From UBA11574 sp964591175 (lineage in GTDB: Bacteria > Desulfobacterota > Desulfobacteria > Desulfobacterales > UBA11574), in assembly GCA_964591175.1 (NCBI GenBank), contig CAZQAF010000003.1:1-64000 (forward strand): a stretch of DNA of 64,000 nucleotides, read 5' to 3'. Of the stretch, positions 52,188 through 61,776 are shown piece by piece. Below the pieces are notes generated by a model. It saw only the letters and a program-made list of their open reading frames with translations, made no database searches and was not told the DNA's origin. The position numbers were made by a program, and so were the translations under genes. Position 1 is the stretch's first letter, and each line of letters opens with the position of its first letter.

Positions 52188-53639
52188 TCATGGTATTCTC
52201 TCTACTTTTAGCGTATTGGTGCGACCGCTTCGTCCGAGCGGCGGCGTACCGGCAACAATAACAACGATATCTCCTGTACCGGCAATTCCCAGATGCTGCA
52301 CCTTGCGCAAGGCAACATCCACCATATTGTCTGTTGCCTTTATGGGCTCGATTAAAGCGCTTTCCACACCCCAAGCCAATGCGAGACGTCGTTGAACCCG
52401 GGGCGTTACGGATAATGACAGCACCGGACGATGCGGCCGGTGGCACGCCACCCGGCAGGCCGTCAACCCCGAAGAAGTGTAAGCCACGATCGCTTTTGCC
52501 GTTAAAGATTCGGCCACTAAATTGCCGGCATATGCAACCATCGGTTCGATATCATCGGGCGGCTCAAACGGCATGGGACCTGATAACTTTTTTTCAAACC
52601 AGGCCGTTTCAACGGCAGCGGCAATCTCTGACATCGTTGTCACGGTTTCAATGGGATGCCGGCCGATGGCGGTTTCTGCGGACAGCATTAATACGTCCGT
52701 GCCGTCCAAAATGGCATTGGCGACATCCGTGGCTTCGGCCCGGGTCGGCTTGTATTTTTCGATCATCGATTCCAGCATCTGGGTTGCGGTGATCACCGGA
52801 ATCGCCGCCCGGCGGCAAACGTCAATAATACGCTTTTGTGCAATAGGAACCTCCTGCAAGCTCATTTCCAGAGCCAAATCACCACGTGCCACCATAACAC
52901 CCCAGGTTTCGGACGCAATGGCTTCGATATCATCCAGCGCGTTCTGTCTTTCGATCTTGGCGATAATTGAAATGTCTGATCCCTTCTGCTTCAGATAGTT
53001 CTTTAAAATACGAACATCCTCGGCAGACTGTACAAAAGACAGTGCCAGAAAGTCCAAATCCTGTGCAACGGCAAAATCGATATCTGCATAATCTTTCGGT
53101 GTGATGGATGGGAGGTCGACCCGCAACCCCGGCAGGTTGATGCCTTTCCGGGCCGAGAGCACGCCGCCCCTGAGTATGCGGCAGCGGACATCCCCATTGC
53201 GATCAATATCGACCACCTCAAGCTCAATGTTGCCGTCATCGATAAGGATCAGGCTGCCGGTAAGGACGTCATTGGCCATGTTGAGATGACTGACCGAAAC
53301 AACATCCTTGTTTCCCGCTACTTGTCGGGGTGTCAGGCATATTTCTTGGCCTGTTGTCAAGGTCGCCTTACCTTCTGTCATTTCTCCGACACGTATTCTC
53401 GGCCCCTGCAAGTCGCCGATAACGGCAACAGGGATACCCAATTGATCTTCTGATTTCCGAATCCGTTGGATCAGCGGTATGAGATATTCATGGCTGCTGT
53501 GGGAAAAATTAAAACGAACCGCATCCATCCCGGCGAGAATCATTTGGCGGAGTGTGTCTTCTTGATCGCTGGCCGGACCCAGAGTGGCAATGATTTTAGT
53601 CCTTTTTAAAGGACGTTTTTTACGAATTTTATTTTCCAT
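52188..53639 (-). CDS. pyk: pyruvate kinase
   Basis: The protein has 483 residues: KIIATLGPAS start, RFNFSHSSHEY, IAKIERQNALDDIEAI, GVMVARGDLALE (active-site loop), TATQMLESM and the C-terminal allosteric domain (AIVAYTSSGLTA). It makes pyruvate and ATP from phosphoenolpyruvate. Its end overlaps an upstream in-frame start of the PfpI gene. Confidence 0.96.
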   Translation of the reverse strand: MENKIRKKRPLKRTKIIATLGPASDQEDTLRQMILAGMDAVRFNFSHSSHEYLIPLIQRIRKSEDQLGIPVAVIGDLQGPRIRVGEMTEGKATLTTGQEICLTPRQVAGNKDVVSVSHLNMANDVLTGSLILIDDGNIELEVVDIDRNGDVRCRILRGGVLSARKGINLPGLRVDLPSITPKDYADIDFAVAQDLDFLALSFVQSAEDVRILKNYLKQKGSDISIIAKIERQNALDDIEAIASETWGVMVARGDLALEMSLQEVPIAQKRIIDVCRRAAIPVITATQMLESMIEKYKPTRAEATDVANAILDGTDVLMLSAETAIGRHPIETVTTMSEIAAAVETAWFEKKLSGPMPFEPPDDIEPMVAYAGNLVAESLTAKAIVAYTSSGLTACRVACHRPHRPVLSLSVTPRVQRRLALAWGVESALIEPIKATDNMVDVALRKVQHLGIAGTGDIVVIVAGTPPLGRSGRTNTLKVERIP

Positions 53640-53681
53640 TTTTCCACCATTTTATGTATCGGCGCAAAATTACAACACGCA

Positions 53682-54644
53682 TCAATGCGCAATGCATTCA
53701 ATACTCGGATCGGTTTCGATGTGCGTGAATCTTTCAAATTCGCGCCAGACGATTGATCGGACGGCATCCGTTTCTTTAAAAATTTCGTGACGGGATTTCG
53801 GAATCGCAACATATCGACAGTTCGGCAGCCATGAGGAAATCTGTTTCTGCGCCTTGACGGATACAATTTTATCCTCCCCTGCACTGATCATTAAAATCGG
53901 CGTGGTAATCTTTGCCGCATATTCGGGACGATTGAAAATATCGATGGATGCCAAAGTGGCGGACAACCAGCCATAGGTTACGCCCCCCAGCGCCAGATCA
54001 GGATTTTTTTCAATGGCTTTGATGGCATCCATAAATCGCACAGGATCCGAAGTCAGTTTATTTCCTTTAAATCTTCCATCTGTATAATCGCCGGACCCTA
54101 TGGTATACGTATGACTGAACCCGCTTTTGACGGCAATACGGGTCAAGAGCCTTATGAGCCATCGGTATAGATTGGAGTTGAAAATGTCGATCATCGGTGA
54201 CGTCAGGACCGCCATATCTGCCGTTTCCGAATAATCGTGTAAAAAACGAAGTGCAATGTGTCCACCCATGGAATGCGCAATGATGATCAACGGACGAACG
54301 CATTCAGGCGTTACGATCTTATTGAAAAACAGATTCAAATCATTCAGATAAACATGGTAATTGTCGATAAATCCCTTACGCCGGTTTGAAAGCATTCGGT
54401 TTGAAAGACCTTGGCCGCGCCAGTCAAAACTATACACATCAAACCCTTTTTGGTTCAGCTCGCCAATGGTTTCCGAATATTTCTCCAAAAATTCGCCTCT
54501 ACCGGCAAGCAAAAGGATCGATCCTTTCCGTTTTTCTTTTGAAATACGCCATATGCCATAGCGAAGCGACTGCTGATCGTCGGTGGTCATGAAGTCAACG
54601 GTTGAAGAATTGCTTTCTTTGGCGATGCCGTTCGTCTGGGCCAT
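53682..54644 (-). CDS. alpha/beta hydrolase (lysophospholipase/monoglyceride lipase type)
   Basis: The protein has about 320 residues: FDWRGQGLSNR, the nucleophile elbow AHSMGGH, the acid in ISAGEDKIVS and the base in PKSRHEIFKE. It resembles serine aminopeptidase_S33/lysophospholipases. The start is uncertain (54590, 54644 or 54680), with no strong ribosome site at any. It stands alone between pyk and the M20-like gene. Confidence 0.8.
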   Translation of the reverse strand: MAQTNGIAKESNSSTVDFMTTDDQQSLRYGIWRISKEKRKGSILLLAGRGEFLEKYSETIGELNQKGFDVYSFDWRGQGLSNRMLSNRRKGFIDNYHVYLNDLNLFFNKIVTPECVRPLIIIAHSMGGHIALRFLHDYSETADMAVLTSPMIDIFNSNLYRWLIRLLTRIAVKSGFSHTYTIGSGDYTDGRFKGNKLTSDPVRFMDAIKAIEKNPDLALGGVTYGWLSATLASIDIFNRPEYAAKITTPILMISAGEDKIVSVKAQKQISSWLPNCRYVAIPKSRHEIFKETDAVRSIVWREFERFTHIETDPSIECIAH

Positions 54645-54832
54645 ACATATAATCATAATGTCGATCATGGAATCTTTCAAGATTTAATGCCCCAATCAGG
54701 CGATTACGCTCAACTGAAAGTTATGTCAAAGACATATTGACCTCTTTTAGTGTTGTGGTATATCCTTTATAATATCCGAATTATTCGGCACTATGGCATC
54801 ACTGCGGTCTGTTTCAAGTTTGGGGAGCTGAT

Positions 54833-55990
54833 ATGAACGACTATCTTGAAAAATTGCCCGGATTTGTCGATACGATCAAATCCATTCAAGAAACCGTCAT
54901 TACGAACATTGTGCTGATCGGCCAAACCCCAGCTCCCACATTCAAGGAAAAACAGCGCACCAGTATTTTCATGGAACGGCTGGCCGAATTTCAGGTCGAT
55001 GAATGCACCACCGACGGCTATCGAAATCCCGTCGGTATCATTAAAGGAACTTCCGAATCAAAACCGCCTATTTTTGTGGTCGCCCATTTGGATACCATCT
55101 TCGACAAAGACGTCGACCATTATTATTCTATTCAGGAAAACACGATCAGGGGCGCGGGTATCATAGACAATTCCGTGGGGGTCGGCGTTCTGGCTTCGTT
55201 GCCGGAAATCTTTCGAAGGTTGGGTCTGCGTTTTGAATCGGATATTGTTCTGGCCGGTGTTATCCAGTCTTTAGGCAAGGGCAACCTCAGGGGCATCCGA
55301 CATCTTTTGAAGACCTGGACAACCCCTATCAGAGGGGCGGTCTGCATCGAGGGCGCCGAGCTCGGCAGACTGAATTATTATGCCGATGGCATGATTCGGT
55401 GCGAAATCGAATGCAGCATTTCACCGGTCAGCGGATTCAAGCATAAGTTCAAACCGAATGCCATCCTGGTAATCAATGAAGTCGTCAATCAGATCATGAA
55501 ACTGCGTTTGCCTCAAAAACCCCGTTCAAGGGTGATTATCGGCAAAACCGCAGGGGGATTCAAGCATGGAATGATCGCGTACGATGCCTCTTTGGGTTTT
55601 GAAATTCAAAGCAATTCCGATAAAATGGTCAAGTCGATTTTTAACAGCATTAAGGATATCGTGGAAGGTACGAGCCACGAGTATGAGGTTGATTTAAAAT
55701 TAAACACCTTGAGCAACATTCACGCGGCAAGATTACAGTTCAACCATCCCCTGGTAAAAAGCGCCGTGAATGTGATGAAAAAACTCGATTTGACTCCGGT
55801 CAGCGGTCCCAGTGAATCCGAACTTTCCATTTTTCTTTCACGTAATATCCCGTCAATCACCCTCGGCATTACCCGGGGAGAAAACCATCATCAACAAAAC
55901 GCCCGTGTGGAAATCGAGCCCATATTTAGGGGGATTGCACAAATCATCGGTGTCATCATGGCCATTGACAACGGGATATGTGATGAATAA
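54833..55990 (+). CDS. M20/M42-like peptidase homologue without the catalytic Glu pair
   Basis: The protein has 385 residues. VVAHLDT and IIDNSVGVG carry the first His/Asp and bridging Asp of M20-type zinc peptidases, and a C-terminal NHHQQN could give the last His. The GEEG-type segment with general base and metal-binding Glu instead reads VIQSLGKGNLRG. It may have lost hydrolase activity or changed chemistry. It overlaps the next gene by 8 nt, so its function is probably tied to the GpgS-like enzyme. The ribosome site is ggggagctgat. Confidence 0.75.
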   Translation: MNDYLEKLPGFVDTIKSIQETVITNIVLIGQTPAPTFKEKQRTSIFMERLAEFQVDECTTDGYRNPVGIIKGTSESKPPIFVVAHLDTIFDKDVDHYYSIQENTIRGAGIIDNSVGVGVLASLPEIFRRLGLRFESDIVLAGVIQSLGKGNLRGIRHLLKTWTTPIRGAVCIEGAELGRLNYYADGMIRCEIECSISPVSGFKHKFKPNAILVINEVVNQIMKLRLPQKPRSRVIIGKTAGGFKHGMIAYDASLGFEIQSNSDKMVKSIFNSIKDIVEGTSHEYEVDLKLNTLSNIHAARLQFNHPLVKSAVNVMKKLDLTPVSGPSESELSIFLSRNIPSITLGITRGENHHQQNARVEIEPIFRGIAQIIGVIMAIDNGICDE

Positions 55991-57005
55991 GAGCTGGATA
56001 GATAACAATACCTTTCATTATTCGGAATTCAGCGATCTTCATCGGCTGGTCGATGAAAAGCAGCGGAAAAATCTGACAATTTCGTTGTGTCTGCCGACAC
56101 TGAATGAAGAAAAAACCATCGCTAAAGAAATCCTGATCATGAAGTCAGAACTGATGACACGTTATCCCCTAATCGATGAGATCGTCGTCGTAGACTCCGG
56201 CTCAACAGATAAAACCATAGAAATTGCAAGGGGATATGGCGCAGATGTTTATGAAGCATCGGAAATTTTTCCCCATCTTGAAAAATTCACCGGCAAGGGC
56301 GAAAATCTCTGGAAGGCCTTGTACATTACCAAAGGGGACATCATCGTTTATCTGGATGCGGATATAAAAAATATTCATCACAGGTTTGCCTATGCGCTTC
56401 TGGGGCCGCTGATTCTTTTCGATCGCATCAAATATGTTAAGGCGTTTTACGACCGTCCCATTGCCATTGGAAAAAACAAAATCAGACCCACCGGCGGCGG
56501 CCGGGTGACCGAACTTGTTGTTCGGCCGCTGTTCTCCCTTTTTTTCCCGGATCTCACCCAGATACTACAGCCGCTGTCCGGTGAATATGCCGGATATAGA
56601 GAAATATTCGAACAAATTCCCTTTCCCATCGGATACGGCGTCGAAACCAGCATGATCCTCGATATTTATGAAAAATGGGGGCTCGATGTCATCGCGCAAG
56701 TGGATCTGGACAGACGGATTCACCGAAACCGGGACACCAAAGCTCTCGGGAGGATGGCCTTTGCGATTCTGCAAACATTTATCGAACGCAAAATAAAATT
56801 GGGTTTGGTGGATTATAAAGAAAAACTGTTCGATGAAATGATACAATTTAACCTTGTTAAGGGTGAATACACGCCGGATATTTATAAAATCGAGGATCGT
56901 GAAAGGCCCCCCATCATTGAAATCCCGGAGTATTGCAAAAAATTTAAAAGGGTCTTGCAGAAAAGACCCCTTACAATCGCTGGGGATACGGATGCCGCGG
57001 GTTGA
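55983..57005 (+). CDS. glucosyl-3-phosphoglycerate synthase-like glycosyltransferase (GT81/GT2)
   Basis: The protein has 340 residues: LCLPTLNEEKTI, VVDSGSTDKT, IVYLDADI (DXD-like) and PLSGEYAGYREIFEQIPFPIGYGVET, which resemble GpgS. GpgS joins glucose from NDP-glucose to 3-phosphoglycerate for the compatible solute glucosylglycerate. A longer in-frame start (55812) lies wholly in the M20-like gene and is rejected. A dedicated phosphatase was not seen. Confidence 0.82.
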   Translation: MNKSWIDNNTFHYSEFSDLHRLVDEKQRKNLTISLCLPTLNEEKTIAKEILIMKSELMTRYPLIDEIVVVDSGSTDKTIEIARGYGADVYEASEIFPHLEKFTGKGENLWKALYITKGDIIVYLDADIKNIHHRFAYALLGPLILFDRIKYVKAFYDRPIAIGKNKIRPTGGGRVTELVVRPLFSLFFPDLTQILQPLSGEYAGYREIFEQIPFPIGYGVETSMILDIYEKWGLDVIAQVDLDRRIHRNRDTKALGRMAFAILQTFIERKIKLGLVDYKEKLFDEMIQFNLVKGEYTPDIYKIEDRERPPIIEIPEYCKKFKRVLQKRPLTIAGDTDAAG

Positions 57006-57039
57006 ACGGGCAATGACGGTCCGGTCCGATGCATTGGTT

Positions 57040-57168
57040 TCTTGCAAAACAAACCGGATGCTTTGCAACCGGATGCAAGTTCAACGTCGAAAGCACTGAT
57101 GTGTTTTTGCCTTTTTGGCCTATGTCTGAAAATTCAAGCCACCCGCTTCGCGGGCAGTGCTTGACTCC
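57040..57168 (+). repeat. dispersed repeat family 2, copy 2
   Basis: It matches the reverse complement of 16123-16233: hairpin CCGGaTGC-TTT-GCAaCCGG, then aagttcaacg..gaaagcactga, and further on gcgggcag..ttgact. Non-coding, just after the GpgS-like gene. Confidence 0.65.
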
Positions 57169-57201
57169 ATCCACAAATAGTCTTTATTTCAAGGGAGTAT
57201 T

Positions 57202-57285
57202 AAAAAAAAAGCCTGGGCCGTATCAGTGGGAGGCTACGTTTTCTCGCACAAATCATCGGTTTACGACCCAGGCAAAGAGAAGGAG
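57202..57285 (-). ncRNA. candidate small RNA or long terminator
   Basis: The minus strand has a 12-bp stem (57211-57222 with 57262-57273, one G-U pair) enclosing a 39-nt loop, immediately followed by nine T. Upstream lies TTAGCA, 17 nt, TATACT (57319-57291), a reasonable promoter. That would make an RNA of about 80 nt. Alternatively it is only the terminator of the TRAP operon, but the loop is unusually long for one. Confidence 0.45.
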
Positions 57286-57421
57286 TTAGCAGTATATCGG
57301 GTATTGCAGTCTCTGCTAACAGAATTAAAAACACGAATCAAGTTTTTTTTCATGCAGTATAATTTTTTTTTATTAAATGCAACGATCGCTGGTTTTTAAT
57401 GTTTTCTTATAAAGGTAATTT

Positions 57422-58726
57422 TCAATGCATCAGATTTGGAAGATAAGTGACTATTCCCGGCAAAGCCATTAACACAATCACGCAAATAATATATGCCGGC
57501 AAGAAAAACGTTACCCCTTTAAACACTTCTTCCAATTTAACATCTTTGGCCATACCGGCGACCACGTAGGTCGTAGCGCCAACAGGAGGGGTAACGGCGC
57601 CTAGTGTTGTAATCACGGTAATTGTTACGCCAAACCAGATCGGATCGTATCCAAGCTGTTTTGCTACCGGGAAAAATATGGGAATGGTGATCAAGAGCAA
57701 CGCCAAAGCATCCATGACAGCCCCACCAACAATATAAATAGCAAATATTATTAACATAATTGTGGTATTGGAAACAGGCAGTCCCACCACCCAAGAAGCA
57801 ATATCGAAAGGTATTCTTGTTACAGCCAGAAAACGACCGAATATAACAGCACCCGCTATGATCATGATAACCATGCAGGATATTCGAAGCGTATCGATTA
57901 TCGAGGCCACGAATCCTTTCCAGGTCAGCCGGCCTTGAACAAAACAGAGAATCACTGCAAAAAAAGAGCCTGCGGCACCGGCCTCCGTAGGCGTAAAAAA
58001 TCCAAAATAAAGACCGAGCATCACCAGCAAAAACAAGGTGGTTATTTCAAATATACCAGACAGCGCCTTGATCTTTTTTTTGAAATCGGTCTTTGGCCCC
58101 ACCGGTCCCCATTCAGGATAAAGTCGGCATAAAATGTAAACCGTTAACATCAAGAGAAAGGCCAATACGATACCTGCCCCTATTCCTCCATAAAAAAGTT
58201 TTGCAATAGACTGCTCGGTAGAAAGGCCAATCACGATCAGGACAACGCTCGGCGGAATAACAACACCTAGTGTAGATCCGCAGGCAACGACACTTGTACT
58301 GAGAATGGGTTTATACTTGTATTTGTTCATCTGAGGAAGAGCGACAGTGGTCATCGTAGCTGCCGTCGCTGCATTGGAGCCACAGATAGCAGCGAATGCG
58401 GAACAAGCGATGACAGTTGCCATGGCAATCCCTCCCCGAATCTGTCCCACCCAATTGTAGGCGGCATTGTATAATTTTTCGTTTATTCCGGAGTAGAATG
58501 CAATCTGCCCCATAAAAATAAAAAGGGGAATAACCGTAAGACCATATTTTGAAAATGTTTCCCACAAAACAGAGCCAATCATATTAAGCCCGGCTTTTAA
58601 GGAAATCACGTAACAAAATCCGCAGAATCCAACAATACCCATTGCAAATCCAACAGGCGTACCCAAAAAGAATAAAATTAGAAGGAGGATAATAATTCCT
58701 GTAATTCCAATGGCTGCCAGATTCAA
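57422..58726 (-). CDS. dctM: TRAP transporter large permease DctM
   Basis: The protein has 434 residues and about a dozen hydrophobic helices: GTPVGFAMGIVGFCG, IFMGQIAFYSGI, ACSAFAAICGSNAATAATM and GAVTPPVGATTYVVAG are DctM signatures. It starts at TTG (58726) behind a perfect AAGGAGGA site and overlaps the dctQ stop (TTGA). With DctQ and DctP it imports an organic acid using the ion gradient. Confidence 0.93.
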   Translation of the reverse strand: MNLAAIGITGIIILLLILFFLGTPVGFAMGIVGFCGFCYVISLKAGLNMIGSVLWETFSKYGLTVIPLFIFMGQIAFYSGINEKLYNAAYNWVGQIRGGIAMATVIACSAFAAICGSNAATAATMTTVALPQMNKYKYKPILSTSVVACGSTLGVVIPPSVVLIVIGLSTEQSIAKLFYGGIGAGIVLAFLLMLTVYILCRLYPEWGPVGPKTDFKKKIKALSGIFEITTLFLLVMLGLYFGFFTPTEAGAAGSFFAVILCFVQGRLTWKGFVASIIDTLRISCMVIMIIAGAVIFGRFLAVTRIPFDIASWVVGLPVSNTTIMLIIFAIYIVGGAVMDALALLLITIPIFFPVAKQLGYDPIWFGVTITVITTLGAVTPPVGATTYVVAGMAKDVKLEEVFKGVTFFLPAYIICVIVLMALPGIVTYLPNLMH

Positions 58727-59214
58727 TCGGTGTCCTCCTTTTCCGCGGAAAAAAGCCCGACAAGTTCAGTAAACAGAACCAATGAAAGAACGGCACAGCC
58801 AACAGCAACGCCATAGGTAAAAGGATAATAGATGATTCTAAGTGTCTCCGTAATTTCTCCTGTATTCATTAGCGTTGTTGCTTTCACGGCAATTTGCCAG
58901 GCTGCCACACTAAAAAAAAGAAAGCAAACCGTATAATTAATCGCATTAATAATTTTTCTTACTTTATCAGAAAAACGATTAACCAAAACATCCACTGCAA
59001 TATGGCCGCGTTTAATTTGGGTATGTCCAAGAGCAAAGGCGGTTACAATGGCGCCGCAATATCCCATCAACTCAAACGTGCCCTTGACCGGCACCCAGGT
59101 AAGACGAAATATTATATTTGAGCAGGTCAGAATAATCATTCCAACCAAAAAAATGCCTCCGATCCATAAAAGCAAACGATTTAAAAACGTACTTATTCTG
59201 TCCAGAATTTCCAT
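58723..59214 (-). CDS. dctQ: TRAP transporter small permease DctQ
   Basis: The protein has 163 residues with four hydrophobic helices and the DctQ segment IKRGHIAVDVLVNR near residue 67. It partners DctM. Its stop overlaps the TTG start of dctM. Confidence 0.88.
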   Translation of the reverse strand: MEILDRISTFLNRLLLWIGGIFLVGMIILTCSNIIFRLTWVPVKGTFELMGYCGAIVTAFALGHTQIKRGHIAVDVLVNRFSDKVRKIINAINYTVCFLFFSVAAWQIAVKATTLMNTGEITETLRIIYYPFTYGVAVGCAVLSLVLFTELVGLFSAEKEDTD

Positions 59215-59288
59215 AACAACCTCTTTCTAAATTCAGAGGTTGAGGAAGTTGGTATATCTGAAAACTTTGGCTTCCTCAAAGTATTTGA

Positions 59289-60311
59289 TTACTCAGAATA
59301 TTTCTTCGTCAGCGTATAAATATCCTTCACGATAGCCTCAGCAGGAAGACCTTTTTCTTTAGCATTCTTAACCCAATTGTCGGTTATGAATTGCAATTTT
59401 TTGTTCCACTTGACCTTTTCCATCTTATTAAGATGAATAAATTCAACATGGTAATTCTTTTTAGACCATTCTATCGATTCTTTCACATGGTTATCCATAT
59501 AGCTTCCGGTCCATTCAGCCTGTTCCGTGCCAAGATCATCAAAAATCTTTTGAACATCGGCCGGCAGCGCCTTCCATGAGTCCATATTCATCACGACCGC
59601 AAATGGATAAATCACCGTATCTGTCATGGTTACGTATCGGCATAGTTCTGCAAACTTAAAATCTTTCAGGGTTTCAAGAGAAGAGAACAGACCTTTAACG
59701 ACGCCTTTTTGCAATGCTTCGACCGTTGCCGGCATCGGCATACCCACCGGATTGGCTCCCCATGCGCTCAGTATTTGAGCCGCTCCACCCGATGCTCTGA
59801 GGTCCAAGCCTTTTAAATCAGATAAGCTTCTAATGGGCACCTTTGACATGATGTTTGTAGGCGCCGTTGTAAACATGGTAAGGACTTTCACCTTTGCAAA
59901 GGCCTCGGGTTTGTATTTGTTATAAAGACCCCATAGAACGAGACTGCCCACTTTAGCGCTTGGCAGATCCACCGGGAGGCTAGTTGCATTGGTCAAGATG
60001 AATCGTCCAGGCTGATATGCCATGCACAAACATCCTATATCCGCCTGCCCGGCGATGACCCCGTCTATCATGTTTTTTGCCCCGAGCAGGGTCCCGCCGG
60101 GATATGTGTTGACGGCAACCTTTCCCTGGGTCCGTTTTTCTACCTCTTTTTTCCACCTTTCCATTTGAACACAAGGGAAAGTGGGGGCCGGTGGAAAATT
60201 TGCATAGCTTAATTTGATTGTCCCCGCCGTTGTCGTTTTAGGCATCACCATGAAACCCAAAAACACGGCTACAAAAATTCCCTTCCAGACATGTGCTAAT
60301 TGTTGTCTCAT
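59289..60311 (-). CDS. dctP: TRAP transporter substrate-binding protein DctP
   Basis: The protein has 340 residues: signal peptide to about residue 30 (TTTAGTIKLSYANF), then W-KKEVEKRTQGKVAVNTYPGG, GQADIGCL, and LDLRASGG with the Arg that usually binds a substrate carboxylate. It binds a carboxylic acid in the periplasm. The gene context (iorAB, paaK) suggests an aryl or keto acid, which is inference. Confidence 0.9.
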   Translation of the reverse strand: MRQQLAHVWKGIFVAVFLGFMVMPKTTTAGTIKLSYANFPPAPTFPCVQMERWKKEVEKRTQGKVAVNTYPGGTLLGAKNMIDGVIAGQADIGCLCMAYQPGRFILTNATSLPVDLPSAKVGSLVLWGLYNKYKPEAFAKVKVLTMFTTAPTNIMSKVPIRSLSDLKGLDLRASGGAAQILSAWGANPVGMPMPATVEALQKGVVKGLFSSLETLKDFKFAELCRYVTMTDTVIYPFAVVMNMDSWKALPADVQKIFDDLGTEQAEWTGSYMDNHVKESIEWSKKNYHVEFIHLNKMEKVKWNKKLQFITDNWVKNAKEKGLPAEAIVKDIYTLTKKYSE

Positions 60312-60425
60312 TTTCGCCTCCTTTTAATGTGAATGATAGTGATTATCGCTATTTTTTAACAGGCTCCGCGTATAAATTCGTCCTCAAGCGTAGTGGTCAA
60401 TTCTGACAAAAGCAGGCGTCTATTC

Positions 60426-61724
60426 CTAAATTGGAAGATTATTATTCCTATGGTCAAAAACCCGTCTGCTTTTTCTTTCGGTGCGCGGCAGGGATCCGTA
60501 ATCCACAATTTCCACCTGGCACCTCACCAGTATTTTATGTCGAATCTCCGCTATCACCTGTTCGGCCAGATGCACATCATTTGACTGGCTTTCACCCGCC
60601 TCCCGTTCCACCTTGATGACCATCATGTCGCGGCCGCTTTCACGCTGCTTGAGATGAATCTGGAATTCACTGCCGATGCCGTTGACTCGGCTCAACACAT
60701 GATCGATCTGGCTCGGGTAGATGTTGACCGCCCGGTAGATAAACATATCGTCCGTGCGGCCGAGAATCCGGTCATGGAGGGGAAACGGCGCGCCGCAGGA
60801 ACATGCTTGATCAATAATCCGGGTCACATCATGGGTTCGATAACGGACAAGGGGGCTGCCCTCCTTGCACAAGGTCGTCACCACGAGTTCGCCCGACTCA
60901 CCCTGAGGAACCGGTGTTAACGAAATTGGATCGAGGATTTCAAAAATAAAATGATCGGCCCAATAATGGATGCCGTTATGCAGGATGCAATCCAGACCGG
61001 TTCCCGGGCCATAAAGTTCGGTCAGCCCGTAAATATCAAAAATATGCTCAACGCCCATCAGTTCTTTTATTCGATCTCTCATGGCATCGCTGTGGCGTTC
61101 CGCACCCAGGATGATCTTTTTAACCTTTATCTTGGGCAAAAGATTTCGCTTATGAATTTCTTCGGCCATGAGAAGGGCCATGGAGGCCGTGGAACAAAAA
61201 ACAGTGGTTTCCATGTCCACCAGCATTTCACAATGCATCTCGGCATTGGCCGGGCCAAGGGGAATTGCCATGGCGCCGAATCGTTCACAACCGGACTGAA
61301 ATCCGACGCCTGCCGTCCATAGTCCGTATCCGACGGCGATCTGTACGCGATCATGGCGCGTCAGGCCGGCCATTTGATAGCATCGGGCAAAAAGGTTTGC
61401 CCAAACATCGATATCTTTTTGTGTGTAGCAAAGCACCTTGCGCTTTCCCGTCGTGCCCGAGGACGCGTGGATCCGAACGATATCCTTGTAAGCCACAGAC
61501 CGCAAAGGAAACGGATACTCCAGCAGCAGATCATCTTTATCGACGAGCGGGAGATGCTGCATATCGTCCAAAGATCGAACATCTTCAGGCCGGATGCCGG
61601 CTTCATCGAATTTATTTCGATAAAATAACGAATGCTCATAAACATGGCGGACCGTCCACTGAAGGCCCTTGAGTTGAATCTCTTTCAACTGTTCCTCATC
61701 CAGATCATAAGGAATAAACGGCAT
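60426..61724 (-). CDS. paaK: phenylacetate-CoA ligase-type enzyme (PaaK family)
   Basis: The protein has 432 residues, the usual size: RIHASSGTTGKRKVLCYTQKD (AMP-binding P-loop), IYGLTELYGPG, VRYRTHDVTRI and DDMFIYRAVNIYPSQID. It adenylates an aryl acid and forms the CoA ester. Together with indolepyruvate oxidoreductase this gives aryl-acetyl-CoA handling, in either direction with ATP yield or cost. It is followed by the TRAP genes 114 bp away. Confidence 0.92.
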   Translation of the reverse strand: MPFIPYDLDEEQLKEIQLKGLQWTVRHVYEHSLFYRNKFDEAGIRPEDVRSLDDMQHLPLVDKDDLLLEYPFPLRSVAYKDIVRIHASSGTTGKRKVLCYTQKDIDVWANLFARCYQMAGLTRHDRVQIAVGYGLWTAGVGFQSGCERFGAMAIPLGPANAEMHCEMLVDMETTVFCSTASMALLMAEEIHKRNLLPKIKVKKIILGAERHSDAMRDRIKELMGVEHIFDIYGLTELYGPGTGLDCILHNGIHYWADHFIFEILDPISLTPVPQGESGELVVTTLCKEGSPLVRYRTHDVTRIIDQACSCGAPFPLHDRILGRTDDMFIYRAVNIYPSQIDHVLSRVNGIGSEFQIHLKQRESGRDMMVIKVEREAGESQSNDVHLAEQVIAEIRHKILVRCQVEIVDYGSLPRTERKSRRVFDHRNNNLPI

Positions 61725-61776
61725 AACAAACTCCTAACTCGAATAAACCAAAATAAGTGAACACAGTTTTATTAAA

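Noticed and set aside
55812..55982. Upstream start for the GpgS-like gene.
   Set aside because: It is inside the M20-like gene in another frame; the family N-terminus begins after 55983.
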